A DNA stretch of 64,000 bases, taken from assembly GCF_900083545.1 (NCBI RefSeq), contig NZ_LT559262.1, positions 1 through 64,000 of the forward strand, in the 5' to 3' direction. How positions within the stretch are numbered: position 1 is the stretch's first letter; the number at the start of each line of letters is the position of its first letter. Position numbers and translations under genes: made by a program. Below, piece after piece: positions 46,592-54,477 of the stretch. The stretch is from Alistipes provencensis (GTDB taxonomy: Bacteria; Bacteroidota; Bacteroidia; Bacteroidales; Rikenellaceae). The notes under the pieces are model-generated. The model made no database searches, had not been told where the DNA came from, and saw only the letters and a list, made by a program, of their open reading frames with translations.

Positions 46592-47557
46592 TTATTTCAC
46601 GCCGAAGCGCTTAGGTTTGACATATTTGTTGATCAGGGGCACGCAGGCGTTCATGATGAGGATCGCAAACGACATACCCTCGGGATAGGCGCCCCACAGA
46701 CGAATCAGCATCGTGATGACACCGATCCCCACGGCGAAGATCACCCCGCCCCTCACGGTCATCGGCGAGGTGGAATAGTCCGTCGCCATGAACACGGCGC
46801 CGAGTATCGCACCGCCGGCCAGTACATGGAACACCGGCAACTGCCACAGCGCAGCGCCCGTCTGCCCGGAGCAGAGCGCCACGACGAAAGCAAAGAGAGC
46901 TATCGTTCCGAGCACCGTCACGGGAATCTGCCATGTAATGACACGCCGCCACAGCAGGTAGACGAAGCCGCACAGCAGGGCCGCAGCAGCCACCTCGCCC
47001 AGCGAACCGGGCATGTTGCCCAGCAGCAGTTCCTGCACGCCCAGCACATCGGCCGCCGCACCGTGTTTCACGGCAGCCAGCGGCGTGGCGCCCGACAGAG
47101 CGTCGAACGCACCGTTCACCGGCATCGGGAACGTGGTCATCTGCACCGGATAGGCGATCAGCAGGAACACACGCCCCACCAGCGCGGGGTTGAAGGGGTT
47201 CTTGCCCAGCCCTCCGAAGGTCATCTTGGCGACGGCGATCGCCACGAAAGCGCCTATCACGACGATCCACCAAGGAATCGTCGCCGGGAGGTTGAAAGCC
47301 AGCAGTACGCCGGTCACCACGGCCGACCAGTTGGTGACGGTCACCGCACCGCGGACCATGAATTTCTGAATCAGGTACTCGAACGCCACGCACGCCGCCA
47401 CCGAAAGGGCCGTAACGCGCAGCACGTCGGCTCCGAACACCAAGGCCGACACGACCAGCGCAGGCATCAGCGCGATCACGACGTCGCGCATGATCCGGGC
47501 CGTCGACTGGGAGGTCTGAACGTGCGGCGCAGGAGCTACAATGAGTTTGTTTGCCAT
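46592..47557 (-). CDS. rnfD: Rnf electron transport complex subunit D
   Basis: A 321-residue integral membrane protein with about nine helices. It has SAVVTGVLLAFNLP, GGLGKNPFNPALVGR, and DALSGATPLAA, whose Thr is the covalent FMN site in RnfD/NqrB. It lies 19 bp after rnfC and 13 bp before rnfG. It forms part of the ion-translocating core. Confidence 0.96.
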   Translation of the reverse strand: MANKLIVAPAPHVQTSQSTARIMRDVVIALMPALVVSALVFGADVLRVTALSVAACVAFEYLIQKFMVRGAVTVTNWSAVVTGVLLAFNLPATIPWWIVVIGAFVAIAVAKMTFGGLGKNPFNPALVGRVFLLIAYPVQMTTFPMPVNGAFDALSGATPLAAVKHGAAADVLGVQELLLGNMPGSLGEVAAAALLCGFVYLLWRRVITWQIPVTVLGTIALFAFVVALCSGQTGAALWQLPVFHVLAGGAILGAVFMATDYSTSPMTVRGGVIFAVGIGVITMLIRLWGAYPEGMSFAILIMNACVPLINKYVKPKRFGVK

Positions 47558-47576
47558 ATCTTTACTGTTTTTTCAT

Positions 47577-48926
47577 TTACTTTTTGGGCGCAGCCGCGGC
47601 ACCGCGAGCGCGGATGATTCCCATCACGGTCTGTTTTCCGAGGCGGATCCAGTCCAGCAGCGGCAGGTACGAGGGGCAGGTCGACTGACAGCATCCGCAC
47701 TCGATGCACGAGGTGATCATCTGCGCCTCGAGGACCTCCCAGCCCTTCTTCTGCGACATTTTCGAGAGGTAGTAGGGCTCCAGACCCATCGGGCAGGCCG
47801 ACACGCACTTGGCGCACTTGATGCACTGTGCGGCTTCGCGGCGCACGGCCTCGCGGCCCGAGAGGACCGTGATTCCCGAGCATCCCTTCGTGACGGGCGA
47901 CGCGAGGTTGACCATCGCACGGCCCATCATCGGACCGCCGTTTATCACCTTCGCGGGCTCGTCGGGAACTCCTCCGGCGGCTTCCAGCAGGGCCGAAACC
48001 GGCGTACCCATGCGGGTCAGCAGGTTCTTGGGCTCCTTCATACGCTTGCCCGTGACGGTCACCACGCGCTGGATCAGCGGCATCGACTTCTGCACGGCCT
48101 GATAAACGGCCACGGTCGTCGAGGCGTTGCACACCACGGCGCCCACGTCGATCGGCAGTGCGGGCGGCGGCGGCACCTGACGGCCCGTGACGGCCGCAAT
48201 CAACTGTTTTTCACCACCCTGCGGATACATCACTTTCAGGGGCACCACCTCGATGCCCTTGTATCCCGCCGCGATCTGCGTCAGGTGCGCGATGGCGTCG
48301 GGCTTGTTGTTCTCGATGCCGATGTAGGCTTTCTCCACGCCCACGGCCTTCATCAGGATGGTCACGCCGACGACCAGCTCCTCACCGTGCTCCAGCATCG
48401 TGCGGTGGTCCGACGTAAGGTAGGGCTCGCACTCCACGCCGTTGATGATGACGCACTCGGCCTTCTTTCCGGGAGGTACCGAGAGCTTCACATGCGTGGG
48501 GAACGTCGCGCCGCCCATGCCGACGATGCCGGCATCCTTGATCTTCGAGATGATCTCCTGCGCCGAGAAGGGACATGCCTTCACCAGCGTCTCCGAGCGG
48601 TCGATGCCCTCGGCCCACTCGTCGCCCTCGCGCTTGATGGTAATCATCATCTGGCGCAGACCCTGACCGTTGGGAACCATATCCACGGCCGTGACCGTGC
48701 CCGACACCGGGGAGTGAATGTTCGCCGACATGAAGCTGCCGGCTTCGGCGATGAGCTGTCCCGTCAGCACCTTGTCGCCCTTGGCGACCTTGGCCACCGC
48801 AGGAGCCCCGATGTGCTGTGCGAGGGGAATCGTCACCACCTCGGGCAGCGGAAGCACCTCGATCGGTTTGGCGCAGCTCAGCTTATTTTCCGACGGATGG
48901 ACTCCGCCCATTGGAAATGTCTTCAT
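47577..48926 (-). CDS. rnfC: Rnf electron transport complex subunit C
   Basis: A 449-residue cytoplasmic-face subunit with FMN- and NADH-binding regions: RMMITIKREGD, GIVGMGGATFPTHVKL, then IINGVECEPYLTSDHR. Two [4Fe-4S] motifs follow near 370-420: CIKCAKCVSACPMG and CIECGCCQSTCPSYLP. It exchanges electrons with NAD+. The length is typical for the Bacteroidetes form, without the Ala/Lys-rich extension of proteobacterial RnfC. It is separated from rnfB by 160 bp containing a two-stem repeat. Confidence 0.97.
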   Translation of the reverse strand: MKTFPMGGVHPSENKLSCAKPIEVLPLPEVVTIPLAQHIGAPAVAKVAKGDKVLTGQLIAEAGSFMSANIHSPVSGTVTAVDMVPNGQGLRQMMITIKREGDEWAEGIDRSETLVKACPFSAQEIISKIKDAGIVGMGGATFPTHVKLSVPPGKKAECVIINGVECEPYLTSDHRTMLEHGEELVVGVTILMKAVGVEKAYIGIENNKPDAIAHLTQIAAGYKGIEVVPLKVMYPQGGEKQLIAAVTGRQVPPPPALPIDVGAVVCNASTTVAVYQAVQKSMPLIQRVVTVTGKRMKEPKNLLTRMGTPVSALLEAAGGVPDEPAKVINGGPMMGRAMVNLASPVTKGCSGITVLSGREAVRREAAQCIKCAKCVSACPMGLEPYYLSKMSQKKGWEVLEAQMITSCIECGCCQSTCPSYLPLLDWIRLGKQTVMGIIRARGAAAAPKK

Positions 48927-49004
48927 ATACTATTGGTTCGTTTTTACGTTTCTAAACCATATCTTTTTTCATTCTGCTCTTTCGGGCCGGACGGTATTGC
49001 CATT

Positions 49005-49066
49005 CGCCGCTGAAGCGGCGTCTTTGTTCTGACCCTCCCCTAAATCCCCTCCTCGGAGGGGACTTA
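49005..49066 (-). repeat. two-stem-loop repeat element, copy C
   Basis: In minus orientation: stem 1 CCCCTCC/GGAGGGG (49061-49046), linker ATTTAGGGGAGGGTC, stem 2 CGCCGCT/AGCGGCG (49020-49005). It sits between rnfB and rnfC, within one operon. Confidence 0.85.
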
Positions 49067-49086
49067 GACCCATCTGCGGCAGAAAA

Positions 49087-49998
49087 TCACGACTCCGACG
49101 GGACTCCCGCTGCGGGAGCCGCAGGCTTCCCGGCCGCAGGAGCAACGGGTGCTGCCGGAGCAGCTTTCGGAGCCTTGGGCAGCGGGTCCATGCCGACCAG
49201 CCGGATGGCGCCCGTGGGACACTCGTTCACGCACTTGCGGCACAGCTTGCACTTCAGCGGGTCGATGTAGGCGAGGTTGTTCTCCACGGTGATGGCATCG
49301 AAAGCGCAGACCTTCACGCACTTGTCGCATCCGATACACCCGGCCTTGCAGGCCTTCATCACCACGGCACCCTTGTCCTTCGAGACGCACGACACATAGA
49401 CCGCACGGTTCTTGGGCCACTTCTTGCGCAGCTCGATAATCATTTTCGGACACGCCTTCACGCAGGCGCCGCAGGCCGTACACTTGTCCGCGTCGACCTC
49501 CGGAAGTCCCGTTGCGGGATTGATGTGAATGGCGTCGAAAGCGCAGGCCACGACGCAGTCGCCGAACCCGAGACACCCGAACGCACAGCCCGTCTCACCC
49601 ACATAGAGCGACGAAGCCACGGCGCACGACTTGGCACCGTCGAAGTCGTTGGTGCGGGGACGCTTTTCGCACGTTCCGCCACAGCGGACGGTCGCCACCT
49701 CGGGCTGCTTCTCGGCAGCGGCCTTTCCGAGGTATGCGGCCACTGCCTTCATGCAGTCGCCGCCGCCCACGGGGCAGAACAGCTCCGAAATGTCGTCCTG
49801 CTTGACCAGCGCATCGGCCATGCCCCGGCAGCCTGCGAATCCGCAGCCGCCGCAGTTGGCGCCGGGGAGCATCTTCTCCACCTCGTCGATGCGCGGGTCC
49901 TCGTCGACCCGGAACTTCTGGGCCACGAAATAGAGGATCACCGCCGAGAGCACGCCCAGCGCACACAGCGTCAGGATCGTGTAAAGTAATACTTCCAT
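49087..49998 (-). CDS. rnfB: Rnf electron transport complex subunit B
   Basis: A 303-residue ferredoxin-like subunit with an N-terminal membrane anchor (about 1-26) and a four-Cys cluster motif GANCGGCGFAGCRGMADAL with a later FCPVGG. A series of [4Fe-4S] motifs follows: CGGTCEKRP, CTACGACVKACPK, CIGCDKCVKVCAFD and CKLCRKCVNECPTG. The C-terminus is Ala/Pro-rich. RnfB is the likely entry point for electrons from ferredoxin. Its ATG overlaps the rseC stop (TGATG). Confidence 0.96.
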   Translation of the reverse strand: MEVLLYTILTLCALGVLSAVILYFVAQKFRVDEDPRIDEVEKMLPGANCGGCGFAGCRGMADALVKQDDISELFCPVGGGDCMKAVAAYLGKAAAEKQPEVATVRCGGTCEKRPRTNDFDGAKSCAVASSLYVGETGCAFGCLGFGDCVVACAFDAIHINPATGLPEVDADKCTACGACVKACPKMIIELRKKWPKNRAVYVSCVSKDKGAVVMKACKAGCIGCDKCVKVCAFDAITVENNLAYIDPLKCKLCRKCVNECPTGAIRLVGMDPLPKAPKAAPAAPVAPAAGKPAAPAAGVPSES

Positions 49999-50417
49999 CA
50001 GATTTTAGTTATTGTAAATTGAATTGTGTGTTCGATTTTCGTGCGGCAGAGCCACAGCACGAAATAATAAACGCCCACGCCGGCTATCGCCGCGAGGGCG
50101 CTGACGCCTTCACTCCATCCCATGCCGGCAATGGCCGCCACGAGCACCGCCATGAGCACCGCCAGCGCGCCGACGTAAGCCAGCACGACGGCCCGCATGC
50201 CCGCACTGCGGCGCACGCCGACCATCACGGCATCGCCCGCCGCGTACTCCGCAGCCCCGGGAGTCATCACCGTGACGACCTTGTCCTGGGCTTCGGCCAA
50301 TCCGCACGCCTGACGGGCCGAACAGCTTCCGCAGGCACTCCGGGAGGTGATCCGCACATAAACCGCGTTGCGCTCCGTGCGTTCCACCACACCGCTGTGT
50401 TCGATCAGTTCCGCCAC
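49998..50417 (-). CDS. rseC: SoxR-reducing system protein RseC family
   Basis: A 139-residue membrane protein with a small N-terminal domain holding cysteines in ACGSCSARQACG (RseC/MucC signature) and two helices (about 75-118). The start is a GTG at 50417, 4 bp after the nadE stop, with an AGAGG stretch just before it; no ATG is available. RseC is linked to Rnf/Rsx complexes in SoxR reduction, and its place directly before rnfB supports a role in Rnf assembly or electron transfer. Confidence 0.9.
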   Translation of the reverse strand: MAELIEHSGVVERTERNAVYVRITSRSACGSCSARQACGLAEAQDKVVTVMTPGAAEYAAGDAVMVGVRRSAGMRAVVLAYVGALAVLMAVLVAAIAGMGWSEGVSALAAIAGVGVYYFVLWLCRTKIEHTIQFTITKI

Positions 50418-50421
50418 GCCT

Positions 50422-52002
50422 CTAATCTCCGTATTTATTGGTGAGGGGCATCAGCCGCTCGTGCCCGAAAGTGCACGACGACAACCGCAGCACGGGCGGG
50501 AACTGATAGCGTTTCTTCTCGTTGTGCATGATCATCGCGTGAATCTTCTCCACGACCTCCGAATCGAATCCCGCATTGACGATCTCCTCGCGGTGCTGTC
50601 CCTCCTCGATCATGCGCAGCAGGATGGCGTCCACCACCTCGTAAGGGGGCAGAATATCGCTGTCCTTCTGACCCGGATGGAGCTCCGAAGAGGGCTCCTT
50701 GGTCAGGATATTCTCGGGAATGGGATTGCCCTGCGTGCGGTTGATGTAGCGGGCCACGTCGTACATTTCGCTCTTGTAGAGGTCGCCCGTGGGGCTGAAC
50801 GCGCCCGCCGTGTCGCCGTAAAGCGTACAGAGGCCCAGCGCATTCTCGCTCTTGTTCGAGGAGTTGAGCAGGATGTAATCCGTCTTGTTCTGCAAGGCCA
50901 TCAGCAGCACCGTGCGGATGCGGGTCTGGATGTTCTCCTCCGTAGCGTCGAACTCCGTGCCGCCGATGACGGGCTTCAGGGTGTTCACCACGCTGGTATA
51001 GATTTCGGAAATGGGAATGACGTTGTATTCGATGCCGAGGTTGCGGGCCAGCTCCTTGGCGTCCTCCACCGACTCGTCGGACGAGAACGGCGAGGGCATC
51101 AGCAGCGCCCTGACATTCTCCGCTCCCAGCGCATCGGCGGCCAGACAGGCCACCACGGCCGAGTCGATACCGCCCGAGAGACCGATCGAGGCTTTTCCGT
51201 AACCGTTCTTGCGGAAGAAATCCCGCAGTCCGCAGCGGGCCGCTTCGTAAACCAGCCGCGTGCGGTCGTTGTAGGTCGAGGGGATCGCAATCGGCTCCGC
51301 TTCGGCTTTCGTGTCGAAGATCTGGAAATCCTCCTCGAAATTCTTCATCATCAGCACCACTTCGCCGCGGCCGTTCATCGCCCCCGACGTGCCGTCGTAA
51401 ACGATGTCGGTCGATCCGCCCACTTGGTTGACCAGCACGAGATTCTTGCCCTCGACGAATGCCAGATTGCGCATCATTTCATAGCGGTAGGTCATGGTTC
51501 CCTTGCCGTACTTGCGGGCGTTGATCGAAATGATAGTCTCGACCGACTGGTCGAAATCGTGCTCGCGGCTCAGGTCGTCACCCACGATGATGGCACACTT
51601 GTGGCCCTTGATCGTGGCGTACTCGAATCCCTTCGAAGGGGTCAGAAAACCCATCTCGCGGCGTGCGGTGATGTATTTCTTGCCGACATAGCGCAGCACC
51701 TTGCGGTCCTGAATCAGCGCCGCGGCGCTGATCGTGCCCTCGGCGGTGAGGATCGGCAGTCCGACGATGGCGGCAATGCCGTCGCAGCACGAGGCGATCT
51801 CGACCAATGCGTCCTCGCACAACTCGAGGAAGGTCGTTTTGCGCAGCAGGTCGAAGGCAGGGGTCCCGCTCACGGCCTGCTCGGCGAAGATCACTAAGTC
51901 GGCGCGCTGTGCTTTCGCTTTGTTGATCGAATCGATGATCTTGGATGTGTTGCCGTCCACATCTCCGATCGTGTAATTCAACTGGGCAATAGCTATTTTC
52001 AT
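50422..52002 (-). CDS. nadE: NAD+ synthase with nitrilase-like N-terminal domain
   Basis: A 526-residue protein. The N-terminal ~250 residues have the nitrilase fold of glutamine-dependent NAD synthases: Glu41 in IFAEQAVSG and Lys108/109 in GKKYI. Where the catalytic Cys is expected (pattern ICED) I read IIVGDDL, with Val140. The C-terminal synthetase domain is intact: SIGLSGGIDSAVVACLAADAL (ATP pyrophosphatase loop), NSSNKSENALG and YGDTAGAFSPTGDLYKSE. It makes NAD+ from deamido-NAD+, perhaps with ammonia only. It starts the operon that continues into rseC-rnf. Confidence 0.93.
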   Translation of the reverse strand: MKIAIAQLNYTIGDVDGNTSKIIDSINKAKAQRADLVIFAEQAVSGTPAFDLLRKTTFLELCEDALVEIASCCDGIAAIVGLPILTAEGTISAAALIQDRKVLRYVGKKYITARREMGFLTPSKGFEYATIKGHKCAIIVGDDLSREHDFDQSVETIISINARKYGKGTMTYRYEMMRNLAFVEGKNLVLVNQVGGSTDIVYDGTSGAMNGRGEVVLMMKNFEEDFQIFDTKAEAEPIAIPSTYNDRTRLVYEAARCGLRDFFRKNGYGKASIGLSGGIDSAVVACLAADALGAENVRALLMPSPFSSDESVEDAKELARNLGIEYNVIPISEIYTSVVNTLKPVIGGTEFDATEENIQTRIRTVLLMALQNKTDYILLNSSNKSENALGLCTLYGDTAGAFSPTGDLYKSEMYDVARYINRTQGNPIPENILTKEPSSELHPGQKDSDILPPYEVVDAILLRMIEEGQHREEIVNAGFDSEVVEKIHAMIMHNEKKRYQFPPVLRLSSCTFGHERLMPLTNKYGD

Positions 52003-52035
52003 GGCAGTAATTTAAGTCGGGGAATTACATCTCCG

Positions 52036-52043
52036 CAAAGTTA
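52036..52043 (-). promoter_or_regulatory. -7 box of nadE-rnf operon
   Basis: Minus-strand TAACTTTG, 34 bp upstream of the nadE start. No well-spaced TTTG at -33. Confidence 0.5.
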
Positions 52044-52124
52044 AGGATTATTTGCAAAAGTCGGAAGAAATTTCGGTGTTAATAAATTAACATCCTTTCG
52101 TTTACAAAATATTTTAAAAACAAA

Positions 52125-52157
52125 CGAAAGGCTCCCGGAGAACCGGAAGCCTTTCGC
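52125..52157 (-). terminator. terminator of zinc-ribbon gene
   Basis: Stem CGAAAGGCTTCCGG/CCGGGAGCCTTTCG (one mismatch, minus reading), followed by a T-rich tract on the minus strand. Confidence 0.85.
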
Positions 52158-52171
52158 CATTCCTATCGCTT

Positions 52172-52933
52172 CTATTCCTGCGGTTCCTCGGGATCGGCCA
52201 CCAGAATGCGGCCGCAGTACTCGCAGACAATGATCTTCTTACCCTGACGGATGTCCACCTGACGCTGGGGCGGAATGCGGTTGAAACAGCCTCCGCAGGC
52301 GTCGCGCTTGACGGTCACCACGGCCAGTCCGTTGCGGACGTTGCGGCGGATGCGCTCGTAAGCCGACAGCAGACGCTCGTCGATCTTCTCCTTGACGCTG
52401 TCGCTCTGCACCGAATATTCCGCTACCAGCGGCGCCGTTTCGGCCTCGATGCCCTCCAGCTCGGTCTTCTTGGCCGCGAGGTCCGCCAGACGCTCCTTGC
52501 TCTGCGCCTCGGCCTCCTCCAACTGCGCCTTCTTGACCTTCACGCCGGCGGCATACTCCTTCAGACGCTTCTCGGCCAGCTCGATCTCGAGCTCCTGATA
52601 CTCGATCTCCTTGGTGATGGCGTCGAACTCGCGGTTGTTGCGCACGTTGTTCTGCTGCTCCTTGTAGTTGCCGATCATGATCTTGGCCTGATCCACCTCG
52701 CGCTTGCGCTGCTTGGAGAGCGTGTTGAGCTCCTCGATCTCGGCGTTGATGTGCTCGATGCGGGTCTTCATCCCGGTCATCTCGTCCTCAAGATCCTGAA
52801 CCTCAAGAGGCAGTTCACCTTTCACCTTGTTGATTTCGTCGATCTTGCTGTCGATCTTCTGCAGCTCGTAAAGCGCCAGTATCTTCTCCTGCATCGAGTA
52901 ATCAACCTCGGCCGTCTTTTTTTGTGTTGCCAT
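52172..52933 (-). CDS. coiled-coil protein with C4 zinc ribbon
   Basis: A 253-residue protein. Residues about 15-195 are a long antiparallel coiled coil (heptads rich in Glu, Lys and Leu), and the C-terminus is a C4-type zinc ribbon: DACGGCFNRI and later IVCEYCGRIL. This matches the DUF164/C4 zinc-ribbon family widely found next to Nif3-like genes, as here. Members in other bacteria are linked to nucleic-acid or translation-related roles, but the function is not settled. A promoter appears to lie inside the 3' end of the upstream Nif3 gene. Confidence 0.88.
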   Translation of the reverse strand: MATQKKTAEVDYSMQEKILALYELQKIDSKIDEINKVKGELPLEVQDLEDEMTGMKTRIEHINAEIEELNTLSKQRKREVDQAKIMIGNYKEQQNNVRNNREFDAITKEIEYQELEIELAEKRLKEYAAGVKVKKAQLEEAEAQSKERLADLAAKKTELEGIEAETAPLVAEYSVQSDSVKEKIDERLLSAYERIRRNVRNGLAVVTVKRDACGGCFNRIPPQRQVDIRQGKKIIVCEYCGRILVADPEEPQE

Positions 52934-52956
52934 ATAATGTACTGTATAGTTTAGAC

Positions 52957-53748
52957 TTACACCAGATAATTCACGGGATTGCGAGAGCGTTCACTCTTGC
53001 GAACCGCAAAGGTACATAAATTTTTCGATAAAATATCAAATAATAGCTCAATTGCGCAATATTCACTCTCAAAATGGCCTATATCTGCTACCGTGAGGGC
53101 TTTATCGGGTGTCATGAAGTCGTTGTACTTCAGGTCCGCGGTGATATAAATATCGGCTCCCGCACGGCGTGCGTCGCCGATCAGCGAGGCCCCGGCGCCG
53201 GTGCAGACAGCCACGCGGCGCACCGCGGAAGTCGCTATGTCACTGTGCCGTATAGCCTTTACCTCGAGCCGCCGTTGGATAAGCCGCATAAACTCCAAGG
53301 TGTCAGCGGATTCAGACAGCTCTCCCACCACGCCGAATCCCACGCCTTCGCCGGCTTCCGAGGGTTGCAGCACCTCCAGTTTCCCCACGCCCAGCATCTC
53401 GGCCAGCCGCCAGCTCATCCCCCCGGGGGCGCTGTCGAGGTTGGTGTGGCAGGCGTAGAGGGCGATCCGGCTGCGGATGGCCCGCTCGACGCACCGCTGC
53501 ACGGGGTCCGCCGAATTGAAACGCTTGAGTGCGTGGAAGACGATCGGGTGGTGTGTCAGCACGATATCGCACCCCTCGGCTTCGGCCTCGTCCAACACCT
53601 CTTCGGTCACGTCCACGGCCAGCAGGGCCTTGTGGACCTCGTCGTCGGGGCGTCCGACGATAAGTCCCGCATTGTCATACGATTCCTGCCATCCAAGTGG
53701 AGCAAAGCGTTCGATGACTTCGGTTATCTGCGTGATCTTCATAAGCAT
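52957..53748 (-). CDS. Nif3-like dinuclear metal-centre protein
   Basis: A 263-residue member of the Nif3/YbgI family, a hexameric toroid with a two-metal site per subunit. The ligands are visible in LTHHPIVFHALKR (His pair), ACHTNLDSAPGGM, and the C-terminal IGHFESE (His and Glu). It is placed in GTP cyclohydrolase I type 2-like annotations, but the biochemical role is uncertain. The start may be M1 (53748) or M3 (53742). It is followed by the C4 zinc-ribbon gene, a conserved pairing. Confidence 0.93.
   Translation of the reverse strand: MLMKITQITEVIERFAPLGWQESYDNAGLIVGRPDDEVHKALLAVDVTEEVLDEAEAEGCDIVLTHHPIVFHALKRFNSADPVQRCVERAIRSRIALYACHTNLDSAPGGMSWRLAEMLGVGKLEVLQPSEAGEGVGFGVVGELSESADTLEFMRLIQRRLEVKAIRHSDIATSAVRRVAVCTGAGASLIGDARRAGADIYITADLKYNDFMTPDKALTVADIGHFESEYCAIELLFDILSKNLCTFAVRKSERSRNPVNYLV
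53007..53040 (-). promoter_or_regulatory. promoter of zinc-ribbon gene inside nif3-like 3' end
   Basis: Minus strand: TTTG (53040-53037), 22-bp spacer, TACCTTTG (53014-53007). It is embedded in the last codons of the Nif3-like gene, in a locally A/T-rich patch, about 75 bp before the zinc-ribbon start. Confidence 0.6.
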
Positions 53749-53773
53749 CCTTGTTTTTATACGTCTTATCTAT

Positions 53774-53837
53774 TAAGCCCCCGCCGAGGCGGGGGTTTGG
53801 GGGTGGGTCAGATTTGCAAACACGGCGGCACGCCGTG
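53774..53837 (+). repeat. two-stem-loop repeat element, copy A3
   Basis: Stem 1 CCCCCGCC/GGCGGGGG (53778-53795), linker TTTGGGGGTGGGTC with ATTTGCAAA, stem 2 CACGGCG/CGCCGTG (53821-53837). It lies between the MerR-type gene and the Nif3-like gene, both on minus. Confidence 0.88.
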
Positions 53838-53908
53838 AATACGCCCGGCGAAGCTGCAATCCCATGAACGGACACCCCACGGACGGACAGCACCCTACGA
53901 ACAACTCC

Positions 53909-54475
53909 TTAAAATAAGGATTGTTCGTAGAAAGCGAACAACTCCTTGTTCTCGGCCTCCTCCTTCTTGCGGCGGGGCTTACGGACCGTGCGTTTGGCGA
54001 CTGCCGGCCCTGCATCGGAAAGCTCTTCGCCCGTCGACTCGTCGATCTTCACCACGGCCTTGGCCCGGCGGCGCACGGGAGCGGCTTCGGAATCCCCGGC
54101 GGTATCAGCGGCGGCGTCCGCATCGGTGGCCACGATCTCCCCCGCCCCGGCTTTCAGGTCTTCGCGGACCTCGACCAGCAGGGCGCGGATGCGTTGCAGG
54201 CGTTCCATCAGCTCGGCATCGCGGTCTACGCCGCTCTCGGCGGCCCCCTTGCGGAGCGCCTTCTTGGCCCCTTCGAGCGTCATGCCGCGCTCCTTGACCA
54301 AATGATAGATCAGCTTCAGGCTCTCGACGTCCTGCGGCGAGAAAAGGCGGTTGCCCTTCTTATTGCGCTTGGGGCGGAGGATGGAGAACTGCGACTCCCA
54401 GTGGCGGATGAGCGACGTGTTGACGTCGAACATCTCGGCCAGCTCGCCCATCGAATAATAAAGTTTATCGGCCAT
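53909..54475 (-). CDS. MerR-family transcriptional regulator
   Basis: A 188-residue protein. The N-terminal winged helix-turn-helix of the MerR family spans about 1-72: YYSMGELAEMFDVNTSLIRHWESQF, then KKGNRLFSPQDVESLKLIYHLVKERGMTLEGAKKAL. The rest is Ala/Glu/Arg-rich and lacks the cysteines of metal-sensing members. The start at 54475 (MADKLYYSMG) is chosen because it begins just before the domain; the frame runs on upstream inside the methyltransferase gene. Similar short MerR-like regulators are common in Bacteroidetes without known targets. It is the last gene of the trkA operon. Confidence 0.9.
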   Translation of the reverse strand: MADKLYYSMGELAEMFDVNTSLIRHWESQFSILRPKRNKKGNRLFSPQDVESLKLIYHLVKERGMTLEGAKKALRKGAAESGVDRDAELMERLQRIRALLVEVREDLKAGAGEIVATDADAAADTAGDSEAAPVRRRAKAVVKIDESTGEELSDAGPAVAKRTVRKPRRKKEEAENKELFAFYEQSLF

Positions 54476-54477
54476 AT

